A DNA stretch of 64,000 bases. Origin: Cordylochernes scorpioides. Taxonomy: Eukaryota; Arthropoda; Arachnida; Pseudoscorpiones; Chernetidae. The notes under the pieces are model-generated. The model saw nothing but the letters and a program-made list of their open reading frames with translations. It was not told the origin of the DNA and made no database searches. Shown here in pieces: positions 17,979 through 31,560 of the stretch. The stretch's first letter is position 1, and each line of letters opens with the position of its first letter. The position numbers and the translations under genes are program-made. The stretch spans positions 58,213,057 through 58,277,056 of the forward strand of contig CP092870.1 of the NCBI GenBank assembly GCA_030710605.1, in the 5' to 3' direction.

Positions 17979-20040
17979 TGACTGATTGAGGAGAAATAGA
18001 TAGACCCTACGATACCATTAAAAGACTAGCCATAGAAAGGAAGCTATAAGAGAACAGGAATACTGCCAGCTACCAACCTATGGCTGATTGAGGAGAAATA
18101 GATAGACCCTACGATACCATCAAAAGACTAGCCATAGAAAGGAAGCTATAAGAGAAGAGGAATACTGCCAGCTACCAACCTATGGCTGGTTGAGGAGAAA
18201 TAGATAGACCCTACGATACCATCAAAAGACTAGCCATAGAAAGGAAGCTATAAGAGAACAGGAATACTGCCAGTTACCAACCTATGGCTGGTTGAGGAGA
18301 AATAGATAGACCCTACGATACCATCAAAAGACTAGCCATAGAAAGGAAGCTCTAAGAGGACAGGAATACTGTCAGCTACCAACCTATGGCTGGTTGAGGA
18401 GAAATAGATAGACCCTACGATACCATTAGAAGACTAGCCATAGAAAGGAAGCTCTAAGAGTACAGGAATACTGCCAGCTACCAACCTATGGCCGATTGAG
18501 GAGAAATAGATAGACCCTACGATACCATCAAAAGAATAGCCATAGAAAGGAAGCTATAAGAGAACAGGAATACTGCCAGCGACCAACCTATGGCCGATTG
18601 AGGAGAAATAGATAGACCCTACGATACCATCAAAAGACTAGCCATAGAAAGAAAGCTATAAGAGAACAGGAATACTGCCAGTTACCAACCTATGGCTGGT
18701 TGAGGAGAAATAGATAGACCCTACAATACCATCAAAAGACTAGCCATAGAAAGGAAGCTATAAGAGAACAGGAATACTGCCAGTTACCAACCAATGGCTG
18801 GTTGAGGAGAAATAGATAGACCCTACGATACCATCAAAAGACTAGCCATAGAAAGGAAGCTCTAAGAGGACAGGAATACTGCCAGCTACCAAACTATGGC
18901 TGATTGAGGAGAAATAGATAGACCCTACGATACCATCAAAAGACTAGTCATAGAAAGGAAGCTCTTAAAGGACAGGAATACTGCCAGCTACCAACCTATG
19001 GCTGGTTGAGGAGAAATAGATAGACCCTACGATACCATTAGAAGACTAGCCTTAGAAAGGAAGCTCTAAGAGTACAGGAATACTGCCAGCTACCAACCTA
19101 TGGCTGGTTGAGGAGAAATAGATAGACCCAACGATACCATCAAAAGACTAGCCATAGAAAGGAAGCTCTAAGAGGACAGGAATACTGCCAGCTTCCAACC
19201 TATGGCTGATTGAGGAGAAATAGATAGGCCCTACGATACCATCAAAAGACTAGCCATAGAAATGAAGCTCTAAGAGGACAGGAATACTGCCAGCTACCAA
19301 CCTATGGCTGATTGAGGGGAAATAGATAGACCCTACGATACCATCAAAAGGCTAGCCATAGAAAGGAGGCTCTAAGAGGACAGGAATACTACCAGCCACC
19401 AAACTATGGCTGATTGAGGAGAAATAGATAGACCCTACGATACCATCAAGAGACTAGCCATAGAAAGGAAGCTCTAAGAGGACAGGAATACTACCAGCCA
19501 CCAAACTATGGCTGATTGAGGAGATATAGATAGACCCTACGATACCATCAAAAGACTAGCCATAGAAAGGAGGCTCTAAGAGGACAGGAATACTGCCAGC
19601 CACCAACCTATGGCTGATTGAGGAGAAATAGATAGACCCTACGATACCATCAAAAGACTAGCCATAGAAAGGAGGCTCTAAGAGGACAGGAATACTGCCA
19701 GCCACCAACCTATGGCTGATTGAGGAGAAATAGATAGTCCCTACGATACCATCAAAAGAATAGCCATAGAAAGGAAGCTATATGAAGACAGGAATACAGC
19801 CAGCTACCAACCTATGGCTGGTTGAGGAGAAAAACCTTACGATACCATCAAAAGACTAGCCATAGAAAGGAAGCTCTAAGAGGACAGGAATACTACCAGC
19901 CACCAAACTATGGCTGATTGAGGAGAAATAGATAGACCCTACGATACCATCAAAAGAATAGCCTTAGAAAGGAAGCTATATGAAGACAGGAATACTGCCA
20001 GCCACCAACCTATGGCTGGTTGAGGAGAAAAACCTTACGA
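17979..20040 (+). repeat. Satellite segmental duplication, left copy
   Basis: The order of rare unit variants here (TGACTGATTG at 17979, AGAGAAGAGG at 18151, GCCAGCGACC near 18577, ACCCAACGATACC near 19127) is repeated in the same order at +6372 bp (24351, 24523, 24949, 25499). A multi-unit block was therefore copied within the array. Confidence 0.8.
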
Positions 20041-23000
20041 TACCATCAAAAGACTAGCCATAGAAAGGAAGCTATAAGAGAACAGGAATACTGACAGCTA
20101 CCAACCTATGGCTGGTTGAGGAGAAATAGATATACCCTACGATACCATCAAAAGACTAGCCATAGAAAGGAAGCTATAAGAGAACAGGAATACTGCCAGC
20201 CACCAACCTATGGCTGGTTGAGGAGAAATAGATAGACCCTACGATACCATCAAAAGACTAGCCATAGAAAGGAAGCTATAAGAGAACAGGAATACTGCCA
20301 GCTACCAACCTATGGCTGGTTGAGGAGAAATAGATAGACACTACGATACCATCAAAAGACTAGCCATAGAAAGGAAGCTATAAGAGAACAGGAATACTGC
20401 CAGCCACCAACCTATGGCTGGTTGAGGAGAAATAGATAGACCCTACGATACCATTAGAAGACTAGCCATAGAAAGGAAGCTCTAAGAGTACAGGAATACT
20501 GCCAGCTACCAACCTATGGCCGATTGAGGAGGAATAGATAGATCCTACGATACCATCAAAAGAATAGCCATAGAAAGGAAGCTATAAGAGAACAGGAATA
20601 CTGCCAGCGACCAACCTATGGCCGATTGAGGAGAAATAGATAGACCCTACGATACCATCAAAAGACTAGCCATAGAAAGGAAGCTCTAAGAGGACAGGAA
20701 TACTGCCAGCTTCCAACCTATGGCTGATTGAGGAGAAATAGATAGGCCCTACGATACCATCAAAAGACTAGCCATAGAAATGAAGCTCTAAAAGGACAGG
20801 AATACTGCCAGCTACCAACCTATGGCTGATTGAGGGGAAATAGATAGACCCTACGATACCATCAAAAGACTAGCCATAGAAAGGAGGCTCTAAGAAGACA
20901 GGAATACTACCAGCCACCAAACTATGGCTGATTGAGGAGAAATAGATAGACCCTACGATACCATCAAAAGACTAGCCATAGAAAGGAGGCTCCAAAAGGA
21001 CAGGAACACTGCCAGCCACCAACCTATGGCTGATTGAGGAGAAATAGATAGACCCTACGATACCATCAAAAGACTAGCCATAGAAAGGAGGCTCTAATAG
21101 GACAGGAATACTGCCAGCCACCAACCTATGGCTGATTGAGGAGAAATAGATAGTCCCTACGATACCATCAAAAGAATAGCCATAGAAAGGAAGCTATATG
21201 AAGACAGGAATACAGCCAGCTACCAACCTATGGCTGGTTGAGGAGAAAAACCTTACGATACCATCAAAAGACTAGCCATAGAAAGGAAGCTCTAAGAGGA
21301 CAGGAATACTACCAGCCACCAAACTATGGCTGATTGAGGAGAAATAGATAGACCCTACGATACCATCAAAAGAATAGCCTTAGAAAGGAAGCTATATGAA
21401 GACAGGAATACTGCCAGCCACCAACCTATGGCTGGTTGAGGAGAAAAACCTTACGATACCATCAAAAGACTAGCCATAGAAAGGAAGCTATAAGAGAACA
21501 GGAATACTGACAGCTACCAACCTATGGCTGGTTGAGGAGAAATAGATATACCCTACGATACCATCAAAAGACTAGCCATAGAAAGGAAGCTCTGAGAGGA
21601 CAGGAATACTGCCAGCTACCAACCTATGGCTGGTTGAGGAGAAATAGATAGACCCTACGATACCATGAAAAGACTAGCCATAGAAAGGAAGCTCTGAGAG
21701 GACAGGAATACTGCCAGCTACCAACTTATGGCTGGTTGAGGAGAAATAGATAGACCCTACGATACCTTCAAAAGACTAGCCATAGAAAGGAGGCTCTAAG
21801 AGGACAGGAATACTGCCAGCCACCAACCTATGGCTGATTGAGGAGAAATAGATAGACCCTACGATACCATCAAAAGACTAGCCATAGAAAGGAAGCTATA
21901 TGAAGACAGGAATACAGCCAGCTACCAACCTATGGCTGGTTGAGGAGAAAAACCTTACGATACCATCAAAAGACTAGCCATAGAAAGGAAGCTCTAAGAG
22001 GACAGGAATACTACCAGCCACCAAACTATGGCTGATTGAGGAGAAATAGATAGACCCTACGATACCATCAAAAGAATAGCCTTAGAAAGGAAGCTATATG
22101 AAGACAGGAATACTGCCAGCCACCAACCTATGGCTGGTTGAGGAGAAAAACCTTACGATACCATCAAAAGACTAGCCATAGAAAGGAAGCTCTAAGAGGA
22201 CAGGAATACTACCAGCCACCAAACTATGGCTGATTGAGGAGAAATAGATAGACCCTACGATACCATCAAAAGAATAGCCTTAGAAAGGAAGCTATATGAA
22301 GACAGGAATACTGCCAGCCACCAACCTATGGCTGGTTGAGGAGAAAAACCTTACGATACCATCAAAAGACTAGCCATAGAAAGGGAGCTATAAGAGAACA
22401 GGAATACTGACAGCTACCAACCTATGGCTGGTTGAGGAGAAATAGATATACCCTACGATACCATCAAAAGACTAGCCATAGAAAGGAAGCTATAAGAGAA
22501 CAGGAATACTGCCAGCCACCAACCTATGGCTGGTTGAGGAGAAATAGATAGACCCTACGATACCATCAAAAGACTAGCCATAGAAAGGAAGCTATAAGAG
22601 AACAGGAATACTGCCAGCTACCAACCTATGGCTGGTTGAGGAGAAATAGATAGACCCTACGATACCATCAAAAGACTAGCCATAGAAAGGAAGCTATAAG
22701 AGAACAGGAATACTGCCAGCCACCAACCTATGGCTGGTTGAGGAGAAATAGATAGACCCTACGATACCATTAGAAGACTAGCCATAGAAATGAAGCTCTA
22801 AGAGAACAGGAATACTGCCAGTTACCAACCTATGGCTGGTTGAGGAGAAATAGATAGACCCTACAATACCATCAAAAGACTAGCCATAGAAAGGAAGCTA
22901 TAAGAGAACAGGAATACTGCCAGTTACCAACCTATGGCTGGTTGAGGAGAAATAGATAGACCCTACGATACCATCAAAAGACTAGCCATAGAAAGGAAGC

Positions 23001-24350
23001 TCTAAGAGGACAGGAATACTGCCAGCTTCCAACCTATGGCTGATTGAGGAGAAATAGATAGACCCTACGATACCATCAAAAGACTAGCCATAGAAAGGAA
23101 GCTCTGAGAGGACATGAATACTGCCAGCTACCAACCTATGGCTGGTTGAGGAGAAATAGATAGACCCTACGATACCATCAAAAGACTAGCCATAGAAAGG
23201 AAGCTCTGAGAGGACAGGAATACTGCCAGCTACCAACTTATGGCCGGTTGAGGAGAAATAGATAGACCCTACGATACCATCAAAAGACTAGCCATAGAAA
23301 GGAGGCTCTAAGAGGACAGGAATACTGCCAGCTACCAACTTATGGCCGGTTGAGGAGAAATAGATAGACCCTACGATACCATCAAAAGACTAGCCATAGA
23401 AAGGAGGCTCTAAGAGGACAGGAATACTGCCAGCCACCAACCTATGGCTGATTGAGGAGAAATAGATAGACCCTACGATATCATCAAAAGACTAGCCATA
23501 GAAAGGAGGCTCTAAGAGGACAGGAATACTGCCAGCCACCAACCTATGGCTGATTGAGGAGAAATAGATAGTCCCTACGATACCATCAAAAGAATAGCCA
23601 TAGAAAGGAAGCTATATGAAGACAGGAATACAGCCAGCTACCAACCTATGGCTGGTTGAGGAGAAAAACCTTACGATACCATCAAAAGACTAGCCATAGA
23701 AAGGAAGCTCTAAGAGGACAGGAATACTACCAGCCACCAAACTATGGCTGATTGAGGAGAAATAGATAGACCCTACGATACCATCAAAAGAATAGCCTTA
23801 GAAAGGAAGCTATATGAAGACAGGAATACTGCCAGCCACCAACCTATGGCTGGTTGAGGAGAAAAACCTTACGATACCATCAAAAGACTAGCCATAGAAA
23901 GGAAGCTATAAGAGAACAGCAATACTGACAGCTACCAACCTCTGGCTGGTTGAGGAGAAATAGATATACCCTACGATACCATCAAAAGACTAGCCATAGA
24001 AAGGAAGCTCTGAGAGGACAGGAATACTGCCAGCTACCAACCTATGGCTGGTTGAGGAGAAATAGATAGACCCTACGATACCATCAAAAGGCTAGTCATA
24101 GAAAGGAAGCTCTGAGAGGACAGGAATACTGCCAGCTACCAACTTATGGCTGGTTGAGGAGAAATAGATAGACCCTACGATACCATCAAAAGACTAGCCA
24201 TAGAAAGGAAGCTCTGAGAGGACAGGAATACTGCCAGCTACCAACCTATGGCTGGTTGAGGAGAAATAGATAGACCCTACGATACCATCAAAAGACTAGC
24301 CATAGAAAGGAAGCTATAAGAGAACAGGAATACTGCCAGCTACCAACCTA

Positions 24351-26400
24351 TGACTGATTGAGGAGAAATAGATAGACCCTACGATACCATTAAAAGACTA
24401 GCCATAGAAAGGAAGCTATAAGAGAACAGGAATACTGCCAGCTACCAACCTATGGCTGATTGAGGAGAAATAGGTAGACCCTACGATACCATCAAAAGAC
24501 TAGCCATAGGATTGAAGCTATAAGAGAAGAGGAATACTGCCAGCTACCAACCTATGGCTGGTTGAGGAGAAATAGATAGACCCTACGATACCATCAAAAG
24601 ACTAGCCATAGAAAGGAAGCTATAAGAGAACAGGAATACTGCCAGTTACCAACCTATGGCTGGTTGAGGAGAAATAGATAGACCCTACGATACCATCAAA
24701 AGACTAGCCATATAAAGGAAGCTCTAAGAGGACAGGAAGTGTCAGCTACCAACCTATGGCTGGTTGAGGAGAAATAGATAGACCCTACGATACCATTAAA
24801 AGACTAGCCATAGAAAGGAAGCTCTAAGAGTACAGGAATACTGCCAGCTACCAACCTATGGCCGATTGAGGAGAAATAGATAGACCCTACGATACCATCA
24901 AAAGAATAGCCATAGAAAGGAAGCTATAAGAGAACAGGAATACTGCCAGCGACCAACCTATGGCCGATTGAGGAGAAATAGATATACCCTACGATACCAT
25001 CAAAAGACTAGCCATAGAAAGGAAGCTATAAGAGAACAGGAATACTGCCAGTTACCAACCTATGGCTGGTTGAGGAGAAATAGATAGACCCTACAATACC
25101 ATCAAAAGACTAGCCATAGAAAGGAAGCTATAAGAGAACAGGAATACTGCCAGTTACCAACCTATGGCTGGTTGAGGAGAAATAGATAGACCCTACGATA
25201 CCATCAAAAGAATAGCCATAGAAAGGAAGCTCTAAGAGGACAGGAATACTGCCAGCTACCAAACTATGGCTGATTGAGGAGAAATAGATAGACCCTACGA
25301 TACCATCAAAAGACTAGTCATAGAAAGGAAGCTCTTAAAGGACAGGAATACTGCCAGCTACCAACCTATGGCTGGTTGAGGAGAAATAGATAGACCCTAC
25401 GATACCATTAGAAGACTAGCCATAAAAAGGAAGCTCTAAGAGTACAGGAATACTGCCAGCTACCAACCTATGGCTGGTTGAGGAGAAATAGATAGACCCA
25501 ACGATACCATCAAAAGACTAGCCATAGAAAGGAAGCTCTAAGAGGACAGGAATACTGCCAGCTTCCAACCTATGGCTGATTGAGGAGAAATAGATAGGCC
25601 CTACGATACCATCAAAAGACTAGCCATAGAAATGAAGCTCTAAGAGGACAGGAATACTGCCAGCTACCAACCTATGGCTGATTGAGGGGAAATAGATAGA
25701 CCCTACGATACCATCAAAAGACTAGCCATAGAAAGGAGGCTCTAAGAGGACAGGAATACTACCAGCCACCAAACTATGGCTGATTGAGGAGAAATAGACC
25801 CTACGATACCATCAAAAGACTAGCCATAGAAAGGAAGCTCTAAGAGGACAGGAATACTACCAGCCACCAAACTATCGCTGATTGAGGAGAAATAGATAGA
25901 CCCTACGATACCATCAAAAGACTAGCCATAGAAAGGAAGCTCCAAAAGGACAGGAATACTGCCATCCACCAACTTTGGCTGATTGAGGAGAAATAGATAG
26001 ACCCTACGATACCATCAAAAGACTAGCCATAGAAAGGAGGCTCTAAGAGGACAGGAATACTGCCAGCCACCAACCTATGGCTGATTGAGGAGAAATAGAT
26101 AGTCCCTACGATACCATCAAAAGAATAGCCATAGAAAGGAAGCTATATGAAGACAGGAATACAGCCAGCTACCAACCTATGGCTGGTTGAGGAGAAAACC
26201 TTACGATACCATCAAAAGACTAGCCATAGAAAGGAAGCTCTAAGAGGACAGGAATACTACCAGCCACCAAACTATGGCTGATTGAGGAGAAATAGATAGA
26301 CCCTACGATACCATCAAAAGAATAGCCTTAGAAAGGAAGCTATATGAAGACAGGAATACTGCCAGCCACCAACCTATGGCTGGTTGAGGAGAAAAACCTT
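24351..26400 (+). repeat. Satellite segmental duplication, right copy
   Basis: Counterpart of 17979-20040 at an offset of 6372 bp, falling to about 6365 bp after small deletions (for example the loss of ATAGATAG near 25797). Post-duplication changes include CCATAGGATTGAAGC at 24505. Confidence 0.8.
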
Positions 26401-27174
26401 ACGATACCATCAAAAGACTAGCCATAGAAAGGAAGCTATAAGAGAACAGGAATACTGACAGCTACCAACCTATGGCTGGTTGAGGAGAAATAGATATACC
26501 CTACGATACCATCAAAAGACTAGCCATAGAAAGGAAGCTCTGAGAGGACAGGAATACTGCCAGCTACCAACCTATGGCTGGTTGAGGAGAAATAGATAGA
26601 CCCTACGATACCATCAAAAGACTAGCCATAGAAAGGAAGCTCTGAGAGGACAGGAATACTGCCAGCTACCAACTTATGGCTGGTTGAGGAGAAATAGATA
26701 GACCCTACGATACCATCAAAAGACTAGCCATAGAAAGGAAGCTCTGAGAGGACAGGAATACTGCCAGCTACCAACCTATGGCTGGTTGAGGAGAAATAGA
26801 TAGACCCTACGATACCATCAAAAGACTAGCCATAGAAAGGAAGCTCTGAGAGGACAGGAATACTGCCAGCTACCAACCTATGGCTGGTTGAGGAGAAATA
26901 TATAGACCCCACGATATCATTAAAAGACTAGCCATAGAAAGGAAGGTCTGAGAGGACAGGAATACTGTCAGCCATCAACCTATGGCTGGTAAAGGAGAAA
27001 TAGATAGACCCTACGATACCATCAAAATACTAGCCTTAGAGAGAAAGTTCTGAGAGGACAGGAATACTGCCAGTTACCAACCTATGGCTGGTTGAGGAGA
27101 AAAACCCTACGACACCATGAAAAGACCAGCCATAGAAAGGAAGCTACAAGAAGACAGGAATACTGCCAGCCATT

Positions 27175-27834
27175 GTGGTAAAGAAAAATTACTAGATTAT
27201 TTTTCAAATTCAAGAGAGGCGCCTTTTAAATAAATGAATTCCATTCTTTGCCAAACGATGATTGCCAACAAATTAATCATTCGAATATTCAGCTGCCAAT
27301 TATTTGAGAATCTGGAATTAATCGACAACCCATTAGCTTTTTCGAAGCGTGTACTGAAAATCTAATTGATCAAAAGGAAACAAATGGATATCAACGCAAC
27401 AAATTCTTAAGGTAATTGAATTTTTCCCCTAAAAATGGAATTTGGTTGGAGCAAGGTCATTATTTTTAAAGGGTGAAGGTCGAATGAGTGAAATAATAAA
27501 AAATGGCGATCTATCATATGGTGTCGTTCATGCTGTGAACATCCAGGATCTTCTGCTATAAATTGATTTCCTTATTTGGGTTTGTTGGTCTGAGGTTATC
27601 AGTAAATGAATCTTCTTTCTTCACCTTATTATTGGAGTTGAAAAATGGAAAGTGTTTTTTTTACCGTTCTTCTCTTTTGAAAATTGATATTTTTTGTGAA
27701 TATCCAATGCATTATGTTTGCTTTTTTACTTTTTACATTAGAATATATGGAAAAACTTATGGATAAAACATATGGAAAGTCTTTAAAATCACCACTCGTT
27801 TTTTTATTTTTTTTTTTTTCACTTTGTTATTTCG
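27175..27834. other. Spacer, nothing recognised
   Basis: AT-rich sequence after the satellite. A + frame of 67 codons (27563-27766) shows no domain. No repeat edge noticed. Confidence 0.4.
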
Positions 27835-30190
27835 TATGATTTCAATAAAGTTTACAGTAATATCTTTCAGAGTTTTACATTTTAGCATGTATATCGGGAT
27901 TGAGACAATGACTCTGAAAGATATTACAGTGACCTTCATTGAAGACACACGAGATAACAAGTTGTAGTACACTCATGGACAAAACTTAAGGATGTTGTAC
28001 CTTTAAGCATGTATATCAGGATTCAGACAATAACTCTGAAAGATATTACAGTGACCTTTATTGAAAACACACAAGATAACCAAGTGTGTATATACTCATG
28101 GTCAAAACTTAAGGAAGTTGTACCTTTTAGCATGTATATCAGGATTCAGACAATAACTCTAAAAGATATTACAGTGACCTTTATTGAAGACACACGAGAT
28201 AACCAATATACACTCATGGACAAAACTTAAGAAAGTTGTACCTTTTAGCATGTATATCGGTATTGAGACAATAACTCTGAAAGATATTACAGTGACCTTT
28301 ATGAAGACACACGAGATGACCAAGTGTGTGTACACTCATGGACAAAACTTAAGGAAGTTGTACCTTTTAGCATGTATATCGGGATTCAGACAATAACTCT
28401 GAAAGATATTACAGTGACCTTTATTGAAGACACACGAGATAACCAAGTGTGTATACACTCATGGACAAAACTTAAGGAAGTTGGACCTTTTAGCATGTAT
28501 ATTGAGATTGAGACAATAAATCTGAAAGATATTACAGTGACCTTTATTGAAGACACACGAGATAACCAAGTGTGTATACACTCATGGACAACACTTAAGG
28601 ATGTTGTACCTTTTAGCATGTATATCAGGATTCAGACAATAACATTAAAATATATTACAGTGACCTTTATTGAAGAAACACGAGATAACCAATGGGGAAT
28701 ACACTCATGGACAAAACTTAAGAAAGTTGTACCTTTTAGCATGTATATCGGGATTGAGACAATAACTCTGAAAGATATTACAGTGACCTTTATTGTAGAC
28801 ACACGAGATGACCAAGTGTGTATACACTCATAGACAAAACTTAAGAATATTGTACCTTTTAGCATGTATATAAGGATTCAGACAATAACATTAAAAGATA
28901 TTAAAGTGACCTTTATTGAAGACACACGAGTTAACCAAGTGTGTATACACTCATGGACAAAACTTAAGGAATTTGTACCTTTAAGCATGTATATTGGGAT
29001 TCAGACAATAACTCTAAAAGATATTACAGTGACCTTTATTGAAGACACACGAGATAACCAAGTGTGTATACACTCATGGACAAAACTTAAGGAAGTTGGA
29101 CCTTTTAGCATGTATATAAGGATTCAGACAATAACATTAAAAGATATTACAGTGACCTTTATTGAAGACACACGAGATAACCAAGTGTGTTTACACTCAT
29201 GGACAAAACTTAAGGAATTTGTACCTTTTAGCATGTATATTGGGATTCAGACAATAACTCTAAAAGATATTACAGTGACCTTTATTGAAGACACACGAGA
29301 TAACCAATATACACTCATGGACAAAACTTAAGGAAGTTGTACCTTTTAGCATGTATATCGGGATTCAGACAATAACTCTGAAAGATATTACAGTGACCTT
29401 TATTGAAGACACACGAGATAACCGAGTGTGTATACACTCATGGACAAAACTTAAGGAAGTTTTACCTTTTAGCATGTATATCGGGATTCAGACAATACCA
29501 TTTAAAGATATTACAGTGACCTTTATTTAAGAAACACGAGATAACCAAGTGTGTATACACTCATGGACAAAACTTAAGGAAGTTTTACCTTTTAGCATGT
29601 ATATCGGGATTTAGACAATAACTCTGAAAGATATTACAGTGACCTTTATTGTAGACACACGAGATGACCAAGTGTGTATACACTCATAGACAAAACTTAA
29701 GGAAGTTGTACCGTTTAGCATGTATATCTAGATTGAGACAATAACTCTGAAAGATATTACAGTGACCTTTATTGAAGACACACGAGATAACCAAGTGTGT
29801 ATACACTCATGGACAAAACTTAAGGAAGTTGTACCTTTTAGCATGTATATCGAGATTGAGAAAATAAATCTGAAAGTTATTACAGTGAACTTTATTGAAG
29901 AGACACGAGATAACTAAGTGTGTATACACTCATGGTGAAAACTTAAGGAATTTGTACCTTTTAGCATGTATATTGGGTTTCAGACAATAACTCTAAAAGA
30001 TATTACAGTGACCTTTATTGAAGACACACGAGATAACCAAGTGTGTATACACTCATGGACAAAACTTAAGGAAGTTGTACCTTTTAGCATGTATATCGGG
30101 ATTGAGACAATAACTCTGGAAGATATTACAGTGACCTTTATTGAAGACACACCAGATAACCAAGTGTGTATACACTCATGGACAAAACTT
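27835..30190 (+). repeat. 123-bp minisatellite, main array (about 19 units)
   Basis: Long run of 123-bp units in + orientation (CACTCATGGACAAAACTTAAG, GAAGTTGTACC, GCATGTATATCGGGATT). Some units are 114-115 bp (loss of GTGTGTATAC after AACCA) or carry 1-bp indels. Frames of up to 169 codons (28324-28833) repeat a 41-residue unit (TITLKDITVTFIEDTRDNQ), but are broken by frameshifted or stop-bearing units, so protein function is unlikely. Confidence 0.9.
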
Positions 30191-31172
30191 AAGGATCAGA
30201 CATACTTTAGCCACGTTTTAAAAGTTAAAAGGGAAAACGAAAATATAACGTGGTGAGTTTCTTTTTATTGAAAATACAAGCTTTCAAGCAAAACGCTTTT
30301 CTTCAGGTAATCCAAGAAAATGTGCGAAGAGGTATATACACCCAACTAAGTAAGATTTGAATATTGAAGCGGAATTGCCACGAACAAGCACGTATCAACG
30401 CACCTAGAGAGCGAGCGAGAAATCCAGTTTAAAATAAGTTTAAAATAAATAAAATATATACATAAATCGGGAAAACACTTGAGGTTAAAATTCCTTATGC
30501 GGGATCCATGCTATTACAAAAAGCTATGTACTGCGGGGGTAGTTCAATTTTCCTATTGAGGCTCGGAATTTTATTGGAAACCAAAGCCTCCAGGACCAGT
30601 CGTTGATATTTTCCGCGTATGTTACTATAAATACATTGTGTGTCTGTGAAATCAAATGAATGCTGTGTTTCTGCCATGTGCTGATAAATCTGGGAACGGC
30701 TGTCTTTGTTCATGATGTTTCTATTGTGTTCTTTAGTCCTGATTTCAATGGTTCTGCCGGTTTCACCAACATAATGTAGTTCGCAATTTGAGCATTTAAT
30801 TTTGTACACTGCGTTAGAGGCGGATAGTGGGTCCTGCTTTTTAGAACTTTTTGTGATGCGATGCCGGAGTTTGAGTTCGACGGAAGGTGAATTACTAAAA
30901 TACGTGCGAACACCGTATTTTCTCAAGAAACGGGCAATATCGACGTTGGTTTCGGAATACGGGAGAACGCAAGTCGATTTGTAAACGGTTGGGATTGCGT
31001 ATGTACGTTGTTGGTACGTATGGCGCCGGATAAAATCTATGGGATAACCGAAAGACGAAAGGTTACGATAAACGTTATTTCTCTCGACCGTCCTAAAGAT
31101 TTCTAGAGAACAATGAGTGGAGATCCTTTTTGTTAGTGTTTTGATAGTTGTGATCTTACGAGATGCAGGTGC
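30191..31172 (-). mobile_element. Penelope-like element fragment, copy 1
   Basis: About 980 bp interrupting the 123-bp array. On the minus strand it encodes the end of the RT and a GIY-YIG endonuclease, then a stop and a 300-bp 3' region with CCTGAAGAAAAGCG ... GCTTGAAAGC, a motif typical of the region after Penelope-like ORFs. It is 5'-truncated. It is almost identical to 31561-32542. Confidence 0.85.
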
Positions 31173-31214
31173 ATACTCATGGACAAAACTTAGAGAAGTT
31201 GTACCTTTTAGCAT
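30495..31214 (-). pseudogene. Penelope-like GIY-YIG endonuclease C-terminus, copy 1
   Basis: The 239-codon frame starts in the 123-bp repeat (first 13 or so residues, MLKGTTSLSFVHE); the element's own codons begin at APASRKITTIKT. Residues 20-100 resemble the RT thumb of Penelope-like elements (YRNLSSFGYPIDFIRRHTY). Residues 130-190 form the GIY-YIG nuclease: YKIKCSNCELHYVGETGR, then R...KEH, with the Cys pair CSNC typical of Penelope-like enzymes. The palm and fingers of the RT are missing, so this is a remnant. The intact frame suggests recent origin. Confidence 0.85.
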
Positions 31215-31560
31215 GTATATCGGGATTCAGACAATAACTCTAAAAGATATTACAGTGACCTTTATTGAAGACACACGAGATAACCAAGTGTGTATACACT
31301 CATGGACAAAACTTAAGGAAGTTGTACCTTTTAGCATGTATATCGGGATTGAGACAATAACTCTGTAAGATATTACAGTGACCTTTATTGAAGACACACC
31401 AGATAACCAAGTGTGTATACACTCATGGACAGAACTTAAGGAAGTTGTACCTTTTAGCATGTATATCGGGATTGAGACAATAACTCTGTAAGATATTACA
31501 GTGACCTTTATTGAAGACACACCAGATAACCAAGTGTGTATACACTCATGGACAAAACTT
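31173..31560 (+). repeat. 123-bp units between the two Penelope-like copies
   Basis: About three units, including two with the rare variants CTCTGTAAGATATT and ACACACCAGATAACC. The CCAGATAACC variant also directly precedes copy 1 (30150), which ties the two blocks together by duplication. Confidence 0.85.

Larger units (their letters stand above)
16372..27174 (+). repeat. 102-bp satellite array (about 106 units, 10.8 kb)
   Basis: Head-to-tail units beginning GACCCTACGATACCATCAAA and ending CTGGTTGAGGAGAAATAGAT. The period is 102 bp (16372, 16474, 16576). A subset of units has GAGGAGAAAAACCTTACG and is 6 bp shorter (96 bp). Variant classes recur in order (AGAATAGCC, CTATATGAAGACAGG, CTACCAGCCACCAAACTATG), giving higher-order structure. 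Every frame has at least one stop in most units, so it is not a coding repeat. The terminal unit (27092-27174) is diverged. Confidence 0.95.

Noticed and set aside
16372..27174. CRISPR-like array
   Set aside because: Units are 102 bp of continuous similarity without unique spacers, in an animal genome with eukaryotic transposons. It is a satellite.
16372..27174. Centromeric satellite with CENP-B box
   Set aside because: No CENP-B box-like sequence seen in the unit; a centromeric role cannot be claimed from sequence alone.
31117..31368. 83-codon + frame linking Penelope-like sequence to the repeat
   Set aside because: It is the antisense of the Penelope-like ORF followed by repeat read-through.
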